Assembly: GCA_003001795.1 (NCBI GenBank)
Contig: PVNI01000003.1
Span: forward strand, 1 to 64,000
Origin: Actinomadura viridilutea
GTDB taxonomy: Bacteria > Actinomycetota > Actinomycetes > Streptosporangiales > Streptosporangiaceae
Length of the DNA stretch: 64,000 nt
Direction of reading: 5' to 3'
Shown: in pieces, positions 26,814 through 35,700 of the stretch
Layout: the number at the start of each line of letters is the position of its first letter
Position numbering within the stretch: the stretch's first letter is position 1
Translations under genes and position numbers: made by a program
Notes under the pieces: model-generated
Told to the model about the DNA's origin: nothing
The model's database searches: none
What the model saw: only the letters and a program-made list of their open reading frames with translations

Positions 26814-26846
26814 GGCAGGTAACGTTGCGTCATCGCGTTACGTGCC
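26814..26846. promoter_or_regulatory. Operator-like inverted repeat before the efflux gene
   Basis: GGCAGGTAACG (26814-26824) and CGTTACGTGCC (26836-26846) form an 11-bp inverted repeat with one mismatch and an 11-bp spacer, 39 bp before the MFS start. Size and position suit a TetR or MarR repressor; no regulator gene is adjacent. The rest of 26735-26885 shows no gene. Confidence 0.55.
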
Positions 26847-26885
26847 GGCAGAGCGCACCCCCGACAGTCGACGAAAAGGGGATCC

Positions 26886-28169
26886 ATGAGACGTGCGGAT
26901 CCGCGCCGCGCCGCCGACGAGGCGGCCGGGGCGTCCACCGGAGGCCGGGGGGAGCCGCCCGCCGGGCGGCTCCGGTTGATCGTCATTCTCGGCGCGCTGA
27001 CGGCGGTGGCGCCGCTGTCGATCGACATGTACCTGCCGGCGCTGCCGCGGCTGGCCCGCGACCTGTCGGCCGGCACGTCCACGGCGCAGCTCACCCTGAC
27101 CGCCTGCGTGGTGGGCCTGGCCGTCGGGCAGGCGGTCGCCGGGCCGCTCAGCGACGCGTGGGGACGCCGCCGCCCCCTGCTGATCGGGCTGGCCGCGTAC
27201 GCGGCGGCGTCCCTGCTGTGCGCGGCCGCGCCGAACGTGCAGACCCTCATCGCGCTGCGGTTCGTGCAGGGGGCGGCCGGCGCGGCCGGCATCGTCATCG
27301 CCCGCGCGATCGTGCGCGACCGCTACGACGGGATCGCGGCGGCGAAGTTCTTCTCGACGCTGATGCTCGTCAACGGCCTGGCGCCCGTCCTGGCGCCCGT
27401 GCTGGGCGGGCAGCTGCTGCGCGTGGCGCCCTGGCGGGCGGTGTTCGTCGTCCTGGCGGTGATCGGCGTCGCGCTGCTGCTGGCGGCGCTGCCGGGCCTG
27501 GAGGAGACGCTGCCGCCGCGGCGCCGTTCCGGCGGCGGCGTCCGGACCACGCTGCGCACGTTCGGGTCGCTGCTGGCCGACCGGGCGTTCGTCGGGTACG
27601 CGGCGGCGTTCGGGCTGTCGTTCACGGCGATGTTCGTGTACATCTCCGGGTCGCCGTTCGTGCTGCAGGACGTGTACGGCCTGTCGCCGCAGGCGTTCAG
27701 CGTGGTGTTCGGCGTCAACGCGCTGGGCATCGTGACGGCCGGGCAGATCGGCGGGCGGCTGGCGGGGCGGGTGCCGCTGCGGCGCCTGCTGGGCGTCGGC
27801 CTGGCGGTGGAGACGGCCGGCGCCGCGGGGCTGGTGGCGGCCGTGCTCGCCGGCGCCGGAACGCCCGGCGTGCTGCCCGCGCTGTTCCTGGTCGTCGCGG
27901 CGCAGGGCCTGGTGATGCCGAACGCCACGGCGCTGGCTCTGGCGGGCCGCCCGCCCCGGGTGGCGGGCAGCGCGTCCGCGCTGATCGGCGTCGGCCAGTT
28001 CACCGTCGGCGGGGCCGCCGCGCCGCTCGCCGGGATCGCGGGTCCGCACACGGCCGTGCCGATGGCGGTGGCGATGGCGGCCGCCGCGCTGGCCGCGGCC
28101 GTCGCCGCCGTCGCCGCCGAGCCGAGGGTTGCATCACCGAACTCACCCGCCGTACGGTCGGAAGAGTGA
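26886..28169 (+). CDS. Bcr/CflA-type multidrug efflux MFS transporter
   Basis: 427 residues with 12 predicted membrane helices. Family marks: LIVILGALTAVAPLSIDMYL in helix 1, the DHA1 motif GPLSDAWGRRRPLLIG after helix 2, RFVQGAAGAAGIVIARAIVRD in helix 4, and LEETLPPRRR before the central loop. Exports drugs or metabolites by proton antiport. ATG 26886 follows AAGGGG. The 3' end overlaps the next gene by 4 bp (GTGA), so the pair is likely an operon under the operator upstream. Confidence 0.9.
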   Translation: MRRADPRRAADEAAGASTGGRGEPPAGRLRLIVILGALTAVAPLSIDMYLPALPRLARDLSAGTSTAQLTLTACVVGLAVGQAVAGPLSDAWGRRRPLLIGLAAYAAASLLCAAAPNVQTLIALRFVQGAAGAAGIVIARAIVRDRYDGIAAAKFFSTLMLVNGLAPVLAPVLGGQLLRVAPWRAVFVVLAVIGVALLLAALPGLEETLPPRRRSGGGVRTTLRTFGSLLADRAFVGYAAAFGLSFTAMFVYISGSPFVLQDVYGLSPQAFSVVFGVNALGIVTAGQIGGRLAGRVPLRRLLGVGLAVETAGAAGLVAAVLAGAGTPGVLPALFLVVAAQGLVMPNATALALAGRPPRVAGSASALIGVGQFTVGGAAAPLAGIAGPHTAVPMAVAMAAAALAAAVAAVAAEPRVASPNSPAVRSEE

Positions 28170-29065
28170 TCGTCCGGATCGGCTTCATGCCCGCCGTCGC
28201 CTCGCCCCTCGCGCCGGAGGGGCTCGCCGCGCTCGTCCGCGGTCTGGAACGGGAGGGCTTCGACTCGCTGTGGGTCAGCGAGCGCGCCACGGGCCCGGTC
28301 GGCGACCCGCTGGTCACGCTGGCCCACGCCGCCGCGCTCACGTCCCGGATCAAGCTGGGCACCGCCGTGCTGGCGGTGCCGGGACGTCCGCCCGCCCTGC
28401 TCGCCAAGGAGCTGGCCACGCTGGACCGGCTGTCGGGCGGACGGCTGCTGCCCGCCGTCGGCCTCGGCATCCGCCACCCGGGCGAGCAGCAGGCGTTCGG
28501 CGTGCGCCGCGAGGAGCGGGCGGCGATCCTGGAGGAGGTGCTGCCGCTGCTGCGCCGCTTCTGGGCCGAAGACGAGGTGACCCACCACGGCCCCCGCTAC
28601 CGCTACGAGCGGCTGCGGGTGCTGCCCAAGCCCGCCGCGGGCGGCTTCGACGTGTGGCTGGGCGGCGCGGCCGACGCCGAGCTGCGCCGGGCCGGGCGGC
28701 TGGCGGACGGCTGGCTCGCCTCGTTCGCCACGCCCGCCGACGCCGAGCACGGCCGCCGGGTCGTCGGGCGGGCGGCGCGGGAGGCGGGCCGGGAGATCGA
28801 CGAGGGGCATTTCGGCGCGGTCGTCCCGTACCGGCGCGGGCCCCTGTCCCCCGCCGCCGAGGAGCGGGTCGCGCGCGTGCGCGCCATCCGGGGGCCCGCC
28901 CCGCTCGCCGACGTCGTCCCCACGCTGGACGGGGCCGAGGCCCACCTCAGGCGGCTGATCGACGCGGGCCTGTCGAAGTTCGTGCTCGTCCCGATGGACG
29001 CCCCGGACGACTGGGACGCCGAGCTCGCCGACGTCCGCGACGCCGTCCTGCACCTCCAGGACTGA
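28166..29065 (+). CDS. LLM-class F420-dependent oxidoreductase
   Basis: 299 residues, luciferase-like TIM-barrel family: LEREGFDSLWVSERATGPVG, LGTAVLAVPGRPPALLAKEL, then LSGGRLLPAVGLGIRHPGEQ, and DVWLGGAADAELRRAGRLAD. The spacing resembles the MSMEG_3544-type F420 subfamily. Reduces or oxidises an unknown substrate with F420. Start GTG 28166 overlaps the MFS stop. Coupling to an efflux pump hints at drug or xenobiotic handling. Confidence 0.85.
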   Translation: MIVRIGFMPAVASPLAPEGLAALVRGLEREGFDSLWVSERATGPVGDPLVTLAHAAALTSRIKLGTAVLAVPGRPPALLAKELATLDRLSGGRLLPAVGLGIRHPGEQQAFGVRREERAAILEEVLPLLRRFWAEDEVTHHGPRYRYERLRVLPKPAAGGFDVWLGGAADAELRRAGRLADGWLASFATPADAEHGRRVVGRAAREAGREIDEGHFGAVVPYRRGPLSPAAEERVARVRAIRGPAPLADVVPTLDGAEAHLRRLIDAGLSKFVLVPMDAPDDWDAELADVRDAVLHLQD

Positions 29066-29104
29066 CCCCGACCGCCGCCCGGTTCGGACGTCCCGCATGT
29101 CCCG

Positions 29105-29133
29105 TTGACCGGGCGTGCGCGGGGTCCTAGCGT
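29105..29133 (+). promoter_or_regulatory. Sigma-70-like promoter for the phosphotriesterase gene
   Basis: TTGACC (29105-29110), 17 bp, TAGCGT (29128-29133). Transcription would begin around 29140, at the edge of the palindrome below. An alternative -10 is TACAGT at 29133-29138. Confidence 0.5.
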
Positions 29134-29140
29134 ACAGTAG

Positions 29141-29154
29141 ACCGACCGGTCGGT
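29141..29154. promoter_or_regulatory. TetR-type operator, perfect palindrome
   Basis: ACCGACCGGTCGGT is a perfect 14-bp palindrome placed just after the predicted -10. It is the classic shape of actinobacterial TetR-family operators, and binding would block transcription. No TetR gene is in the window. Confidence 0.72.
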
Positions 29155-29172
29155 ATGTCTGGAGGAGGCGCA

Positions 29173-30150
29173 TTGCCCGCAGTCGAGACCGTGCGCGGTC
29201 CGGTCGACGTCGCCGAGCTGGGCCGCACGCTGATGCACGAGCACGTCTTCGTCCTGTCCCCCGAGCACGTGGCCAACTACGGCACCGGGGCCTGGTGGGA
29301 CGAGGAGGAGCGCGTCGCCGACGCGGTCGCCCGGCTGCGCGAGCTGCGCGACCTGGGCGTGACCACGATCGCCGACCCCACCGTGTGGGGCCTCGGCCGC
29401 GACGTCCCGCGCATCCGGCGGATCACCGAGCAGGTGCCGGGGCTCAACATCATCGTCGCCACCGGCGTCTACACCTACAACGACCTGCCCTTCCAGTTCC
29501 TGCACCGCGGCCCCGGCACGCTGGTGGGCGGCCCCGAGCCGATGGTGGCCGACTTCGTGCGCGACCTGACCGAGGGCATCGCCGACACCGGCGTCAAGGC
29601 CGCCTTCCTCAAGTGCGCGGTGGACGCCCCGGGCCTCACCCCGGGCGTGGAGCGCGTCCTGCGGGCCGTGGCGGCCGCGCACCGGGAGACCGGCGCCCCC
29701 ATCACCGTCCACACCCACAGCGCCGGCGAGACGGGCCGCCCGGTCCTGGAGCTGCTGGCCAAGGAGGGCGTGGACCTGACCAAGGTCGTCGTCGGGCACG
29801 CCGGGGACAGCAACGACCTGGACTACCTGACCGCCCTGGCCGACACCGGCGCGATCCTGGGCATGGACCGGTTCGGCCTCGACGTGCTGAATCCGACCGC
29901 GGACCGCGTCGCCACCGTCGCCGCGCTGTGCGAGCGCGGCTACGCCGACCGCATGGTCCTCAGCCACGACGCCAGCTGCTTCATCGACTGGTTCGGCCCC
30001 GACCCGCGGAAGGTGCGCGAGATCGCGCCCAACTGGCACTACCGGCACATCCACGACGACGTGCTGCCCGCCCTGCGCAAGGCGGGCGTCTCCGACGCCC
30101 AGATCGACCAGATGCTCGTCGCCAACCCCCGCCGCTACTTCTCCCGCTGA
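29173..30150 (+). CDS. Phosphotriesterase-like amidohydrolase
   Basis: 325 residues from TTG 29173, chosen because GGAGGAG lies 5 nt upstream; ATG 29155 is in frame but lacks a ribosome site and touches the operator. Binuclear-metal TIM barrel of the phosphotriesterase family: LMHEHVF (first His pair), FLKCA (candidate carboxylated Lys), VHTHSAGE, VGHAGDSND and SHDAS (Asp ligand). Most actinobacterial members are lactonases or esterases rather than true phosphotriesterases. Single gene behind a TetR-like operator. Confidence 0.87.
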   Translation: MPAVETVRGPVDVAELGRTLMHEHVFVLSPEHVANYGTGAWWDEEERVADAVARLRELRDLGVTTIADPTVWGLGRDVPRIRRITEQVPGLNIIVATGVYTYNDLPFQFLHRGPGTLVGGPEPMVADFVRDLTEGIADTGVKAAFLKCAVDAPGLTPGVERVLRAVAAAHRETGAPITVHTHSAGETGRPVLELLAKEGVDLTKVVVGHAGDSNDLDYLTALADTGAILGMDRFGLDVLNPTADRVATVAALCERGYADRMVLSHDASCFIDWFGPDPRKVREIAPNWHYRHIHDDVLPALRKAGVSDAQIDQMLVANPRRYFSR

Positions 30151-30238
30151 TCTCCCGCGGAGGCGGCGGACGCCGTGCTCGGCGGCCGTCCGGCGCGCCC
30201 GGCGGGCCTCACCGCGCAATGGTCGACCACGGGTCGAC

Positions 30239-30268
30239 CACGCAGCGGCCGAGCAGGACCGCTGCGTG
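30239..30268 (+). terminator. Hairpin after the phosphotriesterase gene
   Basis: 10-bp perfect stem (30239-30248 against 30259-30268), 10-nt loop, about 90 bp past the stop; no T-run. The remaining ~270 bp to the next gene shows no ORF, only a duplicated GTCGACCAC. Confidence 0.45.
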
Positions 30269-30425
30269 CGCGGGGCCCGCCGGGCGGAGGCCGCAGGTCG
30301 AACAGGCGCGCGGTCGCGCCGCGCCTCTCAGCGGAGCCCGGCTTCCGCTGTGCGGAGCCCGGCCGGTATCGCGCCGACCGGACATGCGACAGTGTTAGGG
30401 CGTCACGTGATCTGGAGGTAGCGCG

Positions 30426-32741
30426 ATGCCCCGTAAGGCGCCGGTGGAGGACTACGACGACTCGGGCCTGGAGGTCTCCCGGCCGAAGACGTATGCGGCG
30501 GGCGTGCCCGGCGTGACCACGGCGCTGCGCCACTCCTTCGAGCAGATGGGCGCGCGGCGCACCGCGCTGACCCTGCTGCGCGTCAACCAGAAGGACGGCT
30601 TCGACTGCCCCGGCTGCGCCTGGCCGGAGGGCGACCACCGGCATGTCGCCGAGTTCTGCGAGAACGGCGCCAAGGCCGTCGCCGAGGAGGCCACCGTCCG
30701 CCGCGTCACCCGCGACTTCTTCGCCCGGCACTCCGTCGCGGACCTGGCCGAGCGCTCCGACCACTGGCTGGGGCAGCAGGGCCGCCTCACCGAGCCGATG
30801 GTCAAGCGCGCCGGCTCCGACCACTACGAGCCGATCTCCTGGGACGAGGCGTTCGCCCTCCTCGCCGGGGAGCTGACCGCGCTGGACTCCCCCGACCAGG
30901 CCGTCTTCTACACCTCCGGGCGCACCAGCAACGAGGCCGCGTTCGCCTACCAGCTGTTCGCCCGCGCGTTCGGCACCAACAACCTGCCCGACTGCAGCAA
31001 CATGTGCCACGAGTCGTCGGGGGCGGCGCTGACCGAGACGATCGGCGTCGGCAAGGGCTCGGTGCTGCTGGAGGACCTGCACCGCGCCGACCTCATCTTC
31101 GTGGTGGGGCAGAACCCCGGCACCAACCACCCGCGCATGCTGTCCGCCCTGGAGAAGGCCAAGAAGGCGGGCGCGCGCATCGTCGCGGTCAACCCGCTGC
31201 CCGAGGCGGGGCTCATGCGGTTCAAGAACCCGCAGCGGCCGTCCGGCGTCGTCGGACGCGGCACGCCCCTGGCCGACCGGTTCCTGCAGATCCGCCTCAA
31301 CGGCGACCTCGCCCTGTTCCAGGCGCTCAACCGCATGCTGCTGGAATCGGACGCGCCGAACGCGGTCGACCGCGCCTTCATCGCCGCGCACACCACCGGC
31401 TTCGAGGAGTTCGCCGCGCACGTGAAGGCCCTGGACTGGGACGACGTGCTGGAGGCCACCGGTCTGACGCGCGCCGAGATCGCCGCCACGCTCGGGGACG
31501 TGCTGGCCGCCGAGCGCATCGTGGTGTGCTGGGCGATGGGCCTCACCCAGCACCGCAACGCCGTCCCGACCATCCGCGAGATCGTCAACTTCCTGCTGCT
31601 GCGCGGCAACATCGGCAAGCCCGGCGCGGGCGTGTGCCCGGTGCGGGGCCACTCCAACGTGCAGGGCGACCGGACGATGGGCATCTACGAAAAGCCCGCG
31701 CCGGCGTTCCTGGACGCCCTGGCCAAGGAGTTCTCGTTCGAGCCGCCGCGCCGCCACGGCCTGGACACCGTGAACGCCATCCGCGCCATGCGCGACGGCA
31801 AGGTCAAGGTGTTCCTCGGCATGGGCGGCAACTTCGTCCGGGCCACCCCCGACTCGTCCGTGACGGAGGCGGCGATGCGCCGCTGCCGCCTGACCGCGCA
31901 CGTGTCCACCAAGCTGAACCGCTCGCACGCCGTCACCGGCGAGCAGGCGCTGATCCTGCCGACGCTGGGACGCACCGAGCAGGACGTGCAGGAGTCCGGG
32001 CCGCAGTTCGTGTCCGTCGAGGACTCGATGGGCATGGTGCACGCCTCGCGCGGGCGCCTCGCCCCCGCCTCCCCGCACCTGCTGTCGGAAGTCGCGATCG
32101 TCTGCCGCCTGGCCCGTGCCGTCCTGGGCGAGACCAGCATCGACTGGGCGGCGATGGAACGCGACTACGACGTGATCCGCGACCACGTGTCCCGGGTGGT
32201 GCCCGGCTTCGAGGACTTCAACGCGCGCATCCGCCGGCCCGGCGGGTTCACGCTGCCGCATCCGCCGCGCGACAGCCGCCGCTTCCCCACCCCGTCCGGC
32301 CGCGCCGTGTTCACCGTGAACGAGCTGGAGGTGCTGCGCGTCCCCGAGGGCCGGCTGCTGCTGCAGACCATCCGCAGCCACGACCAGTACAACACCACCG
32401 TCTACGGGCTCGACGACCGCTACCGCGGCGTCAAGGCCGGACGCCGCGTCGTGTTCGTCAACCCCGACGACCTGGAGGCGCTCGGCCTGGCCGACGGCGA
32501 GACCGTCGACCTGGTGTCGGAGTGGACCGACGGCGTGGAACGGCGCGCGCCCGCGTTCCGGATCGTGGCGTTCCCGACGGCGCGCGGCTGCGCGGCCGCC
32601 TACTTCCCCGAGACCAACGTGCTCGTCCCGCTCGACAGCACCGCCGAGGTCAGCAACACGCCGACGTCCAAGTCGGTCGTCGTCCGGCTGGAGCGCCCGG
32701 ACGGCGGCGCCGCGTCCTCCACGCCGAGCCAAGGCCGCTAA
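30426..32741 (+). CDS. Molybdopterin oxidoreductase alpha subunit, FdhF/YdeP family
   Basis: 771 residues. The N-terminus (SFEQMGARRTALTLLRVNQK, then DCPGCAWPE) is typical of YdeP-type proteins and lacks a full 4Fe-4S four-Cys motif. Molybdopterin-binding blocks: NMCHESSGAALTETIGVGKG, VVGQNPGTNHPRMLSALEKA, HSNVQGDRTMGIYEKP and FLGMGGNFVRATPD. The C-terminal dinucleotide-binding domain has TIRSHDQYNTTVYGLDDRYRG. Likely a cytoplasmic molybdo-oxidoreductase; YdeP relatives are linked to acid resistance in enterics, substrate unknown. ATG 30426 follows GGAGG. No electron-transfer partner or FdhD is adjacent. Confidence 0.9.
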   Translation: MPRKAPVEDYDDSGLEVSRPKTYAAGVPGVTTALRHSFEQMGARRTALTLLRVNQKDGFDCPGCAWPEGDHRHVAEFCENGAKAVAEEATVRRVTRDFFARHSVADLAERSDHWLGQQGRLTEPMVKRAGSDHYEPISWDEAFALLAGELTALDSPDQAVFYTSGRTSNEAAFAYQLFARAFGTNNLPDCSNMCHESSGAALTETIGVGKGSVLLEDLHRADLIFVVGQNPGTNHPRMLSALEKAKKAGARIVAVNPLPEAGLMRFKNPQRPSGVVGRGTPLADRFLQIRLNGDLALFQALNRMLLESDAPNAVDRAFIAAHTTGFEEFAAHVKALDWDDVLEATGLTRAEIAATLGDVLAAERIVVCWAMGLTQHRNAVPTIREIVNFLLLRGNIGKPGAGVCPVRGHSNVQGDRTMGIYEKPAPAFLDALAKEFSFEPPRRHGLDTVNAIRAMRDGKVKVFLGMGGNFVRATPDSSVTEAAMRRCRLTAHVSTKLNRSHAVTGEQALILPTLGRTEQDVQESGPQFVSVEDSMGMVHASRGRLAPASPHLLSEVAIVCRLARAVLGETSIDWAAMERDYDVIRDHVSRVVPGFEDFNARIRRPGGFTLPHPPRDSRRFPTPSGRAVFTVNELEVLRVPEGRLLLQTIRSHDQYNTTVYGLDDRYRGVKAGRRVVFVNPDDLEALGLADGETVDLVSEWTDGVERRAPAFRIVAFPTARGCAAAYFPETNVLVPLDSTAEVSNTPTSKSVVVRLERPDGGAASSTPSQGR

Positions 32742-32784
32742 GACGGCCGCTAAGACAGGGCCGCTAAGACACGGCCGCTAAGAC
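32733..32784. repeat. Four 12-bp tandem repeats over two convergent stop codons
   Basis: GGCCGCTAAGAC at 32733-32744, 32745-32756, 32759-32770 and 32773-32784. Copy 1 holds the TAA of the YdeP-type gene. Copy 4 read on the other strand holds the TAG (32780-32778) of the P-type ATPase gene. Confidence 0.92.
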
Positions 32785-35700
32785 AGGGCCCCTACGGCGC
32801 CGCTGACGCGCGGCGTGGACGGCGCCTTCGGTTCGGCAGCCGCGCCGAGGCGCGTCGGGGCGGGCAGACGGCGCAGGAGGCGCGGCCCGAACACCGACAG
32901 GGCGGCGGCCGCCCCGGCCGACCCCAGCACCACGGTCCAGGCGGCCGGTCCGAGCGGGACCGAGCCGAAGAAGTGGCTCAGCCCCGGCGTCTCGATCACG
33001 ACGGCCAGCAGCAGGACCGAGGCCGCGCACGTCGCGAGCACGGCCGGGCTGTGCCGCCCCATCTGCAGCGTCTGCGCCAGCTGGGTGACGACCAGGGCGG
33101 CCAGGCCCATCGTCCCGGCGCGGCGGCGCCGTCCGGTGAGGCGGCCGATCTGCCAGGCCACGATGGCTCCGATCGCGGTCACCACGCCGCGGGCCGCGAT
33201 CGCCTCGTGCAGCGGGTCGCCGAACGGGCCGCGGCGGGACGGGCGCGCGCCGCCCCCGTCGGGCGGGGGCGCCAGCGCCACGGCCAGCGCGGGCAGCATG
33301 TCGGTCAGCATGTTGACCAGCAGGAGCTGGCGGGTGCTCAGCGGCGCCCGCCCGCCGACGGCGGTGCCGTAGACGGTGAAGGCGATCTCGCCCGCGTTCC
33401 CGCCGACCAGGATGGACACCGCGTTGCGCACGCTCTGCCACAGCGTGCGGCCCTCCAGCAGCGCCTCGGTGATGCCCGGCAGGTCGTTGCCGGGCAGGAT
33501 CAGGTCGGCGGCCGAGCGCGCGGCGGCCGAGTCGCCGCCGCCCAGGCCGATGCCGACGTCGGCGAGCCGGATCGCGGCGGCGTCGTTGGCGCCGTCGCCG
33601 GTCATGGCCACCACCCGTCCGGCGCGGCGCAGGGCCTGCACGATGCTCACCTTGTGCTCGGGGCCGACGCGGGCGAACACCGAGGTCCGGGCGATGCGGG
33701 CGGCGCGCTCGCGGTCGCTGAGCCGGTCCAGCGCGGCGCCGGTCAGCACCCGGTCGGCGTGCGGGACGCCGAGCTCGGCGGCGATCGCCTGGGCGGTGGC
33801 GGGATGGTCGCCGGTGATGACGACGACGCGGATGCCCGCCTCGGTGAGCGTGCGGATCGCGTCGGCGGCGTCGCGGCGCGGCGGGTCGGCGATGCCCACG
33901 AACCCGACCAGGGTGAGCGGCTCGCCGTCGAGCGCGGCCCTGCCCTCGTCGAGCCGGGACGCGTCGGTCCGCCCCTCGGCGACGGCGAGCACCCGCAGGC
34001 CGCGTTCGGCCAGGTCGCGCACGACGGCGCGGGCGGCGGCGCGGCGGCGCGGCGTCATCGGCTCGGCGGCGTCGCCGGAGGCGACGCCGCGGCAGCGCTC
34101 CATGACGACCTCGGGCGCGCCCTTGACGACGAGGGCGGGGCGGTCGCCGTCCCACCCGGTGGCGGCGGAGAAGCCGCGGCTGGGTTCGAACGGCACCTCG
34201 TGGACGAGCCTCCAGCCGTCGTCGCTCCCCAGGTGCGCGGCGGCCGCGTCGAGCACGGCGCGGTCGGTGGCGTGCCGCGGCCGGGCCGCCCCCTCGCCCC
34301 ACGGGCAGGCGCGCGCGGCGGCGGTCAGCACGCGCCGTCCCGCGGCCGAGTCGAACCCGACGGTCCCGTCGGGGCCGCTGACGGTGGTGACGCGCAGTCG
34401 GCCCTCGGTCAGCGTTCCGGTCTTGTCGAAGCACAGGGTGTCGACGCGGCCCATCGTGCCGAGCGTCCGGGAGTTGCGCACCAGCACGTTGCGGCGCGAC
34501 AGGCGGCGCGCGGCGGCCAGCTGCGCGACCGTGGCGACCAGCGGCAGCCCTTCGGGGACGGCCGCCACCGCGACCGCCACGCCCGACGACACCGCCTGCC
34601 GGACCGACGCGCCGCGCAGCAGTCCGAGCACGCCGACCAGCGCGCCGCTCAGCCCGGTCACCGGCAGCGACATGCGGGTGAGCTCGTTGAGCTGCGCCTG
34701 CACGCCGCTGGGGGCGGCGCCGCGGCCGGCCAGCGCGGCGGCGCGTCCCGCCTGGGTGGCGGCGCCGGTGGCGACGACGACGGCGTAGGCGCGGCCGGTG
34801 AGCACGGTGGTGTCCTGGTAGAGCATGCAGGTGCGCTCGGCCAGCTCGGCGCCCGGCACGGCCTCCACCGACTTGGAGACCGGCAGGGACTCGCCGGTCA
34901 GGCTGGCCTCGTCCACCTCCAGGTCGACGGCGGCCAGCAGCCGCGCGTCGGCCGGCACCACGTCGGACGGGCCGAGCGCGATCACGTCGCCCGGGCGCAG
35001 CTCGGCCGCGGACACGGTGTCGCACGGCACCGGCTCGCACCGCCGGACCAGCGGGTCGTCCCACGGCCGGCGGTCGCCGTCCTCGCGGACCCGGCGCGCC
35101 GGGGGGCGCTGGTCGAGGAGCAGTCCGCGCAGCGCCCGCTCGGCGCGTGCCCGTTGCAGGCCGCTGACCAGCGCGTTGCCCGCCATCACGCCGCCGACCA
35201 GCGCCGCGTCCACCCCGGATCCGACGACGGCGGACGCGGCGGCGCCCAGCACCAGCACCGGGGTCAGCGGGTCGCGCAGCTCGTGGCCGACGGCGCGGGC
35301 CACGTCGGCGACCAGGCCCGCGGGGCGTCCGGCGCCCTCCGGCACCCGGACGCGCCGGCGCGGGGGCCGTTCGGGACGCGGCTCGGTGCGCAGGGCGCGG
35401 GCCTGTTCGGCGGCGGACCTCGGGTCCAGCGCGTGCCAAGGGACGCGGGGCGACGGCGGGGGCGCGGGCCGCGCGGCCAGGCGCCGTCCGGCCACCACCC
35501 CGCCGATCAGCGCCAGGAGCGCGGCGCTGTACATGGGGGCGAGGTTGAACGGGGAGGCGCCGCGGCGTCCGGTCACCACCAGCAGCGCCCCCAGCACCGA
35601 CCCGCCGGTGGCCAGGCGGACCGCGCGCCTGCTGGCCTCGCGGGCGGCGCCGACGGCGGTCACCACCCGCCACGCCTGCCCGAGTCCGCCGGTGCAGATC

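Noticed and set aside
34180..34200. TTCGAAC-like stretch as a tRNA T-loop
   Set aside because: It sits inside the P-type ATPase coding frame with no cloverleaf around it.
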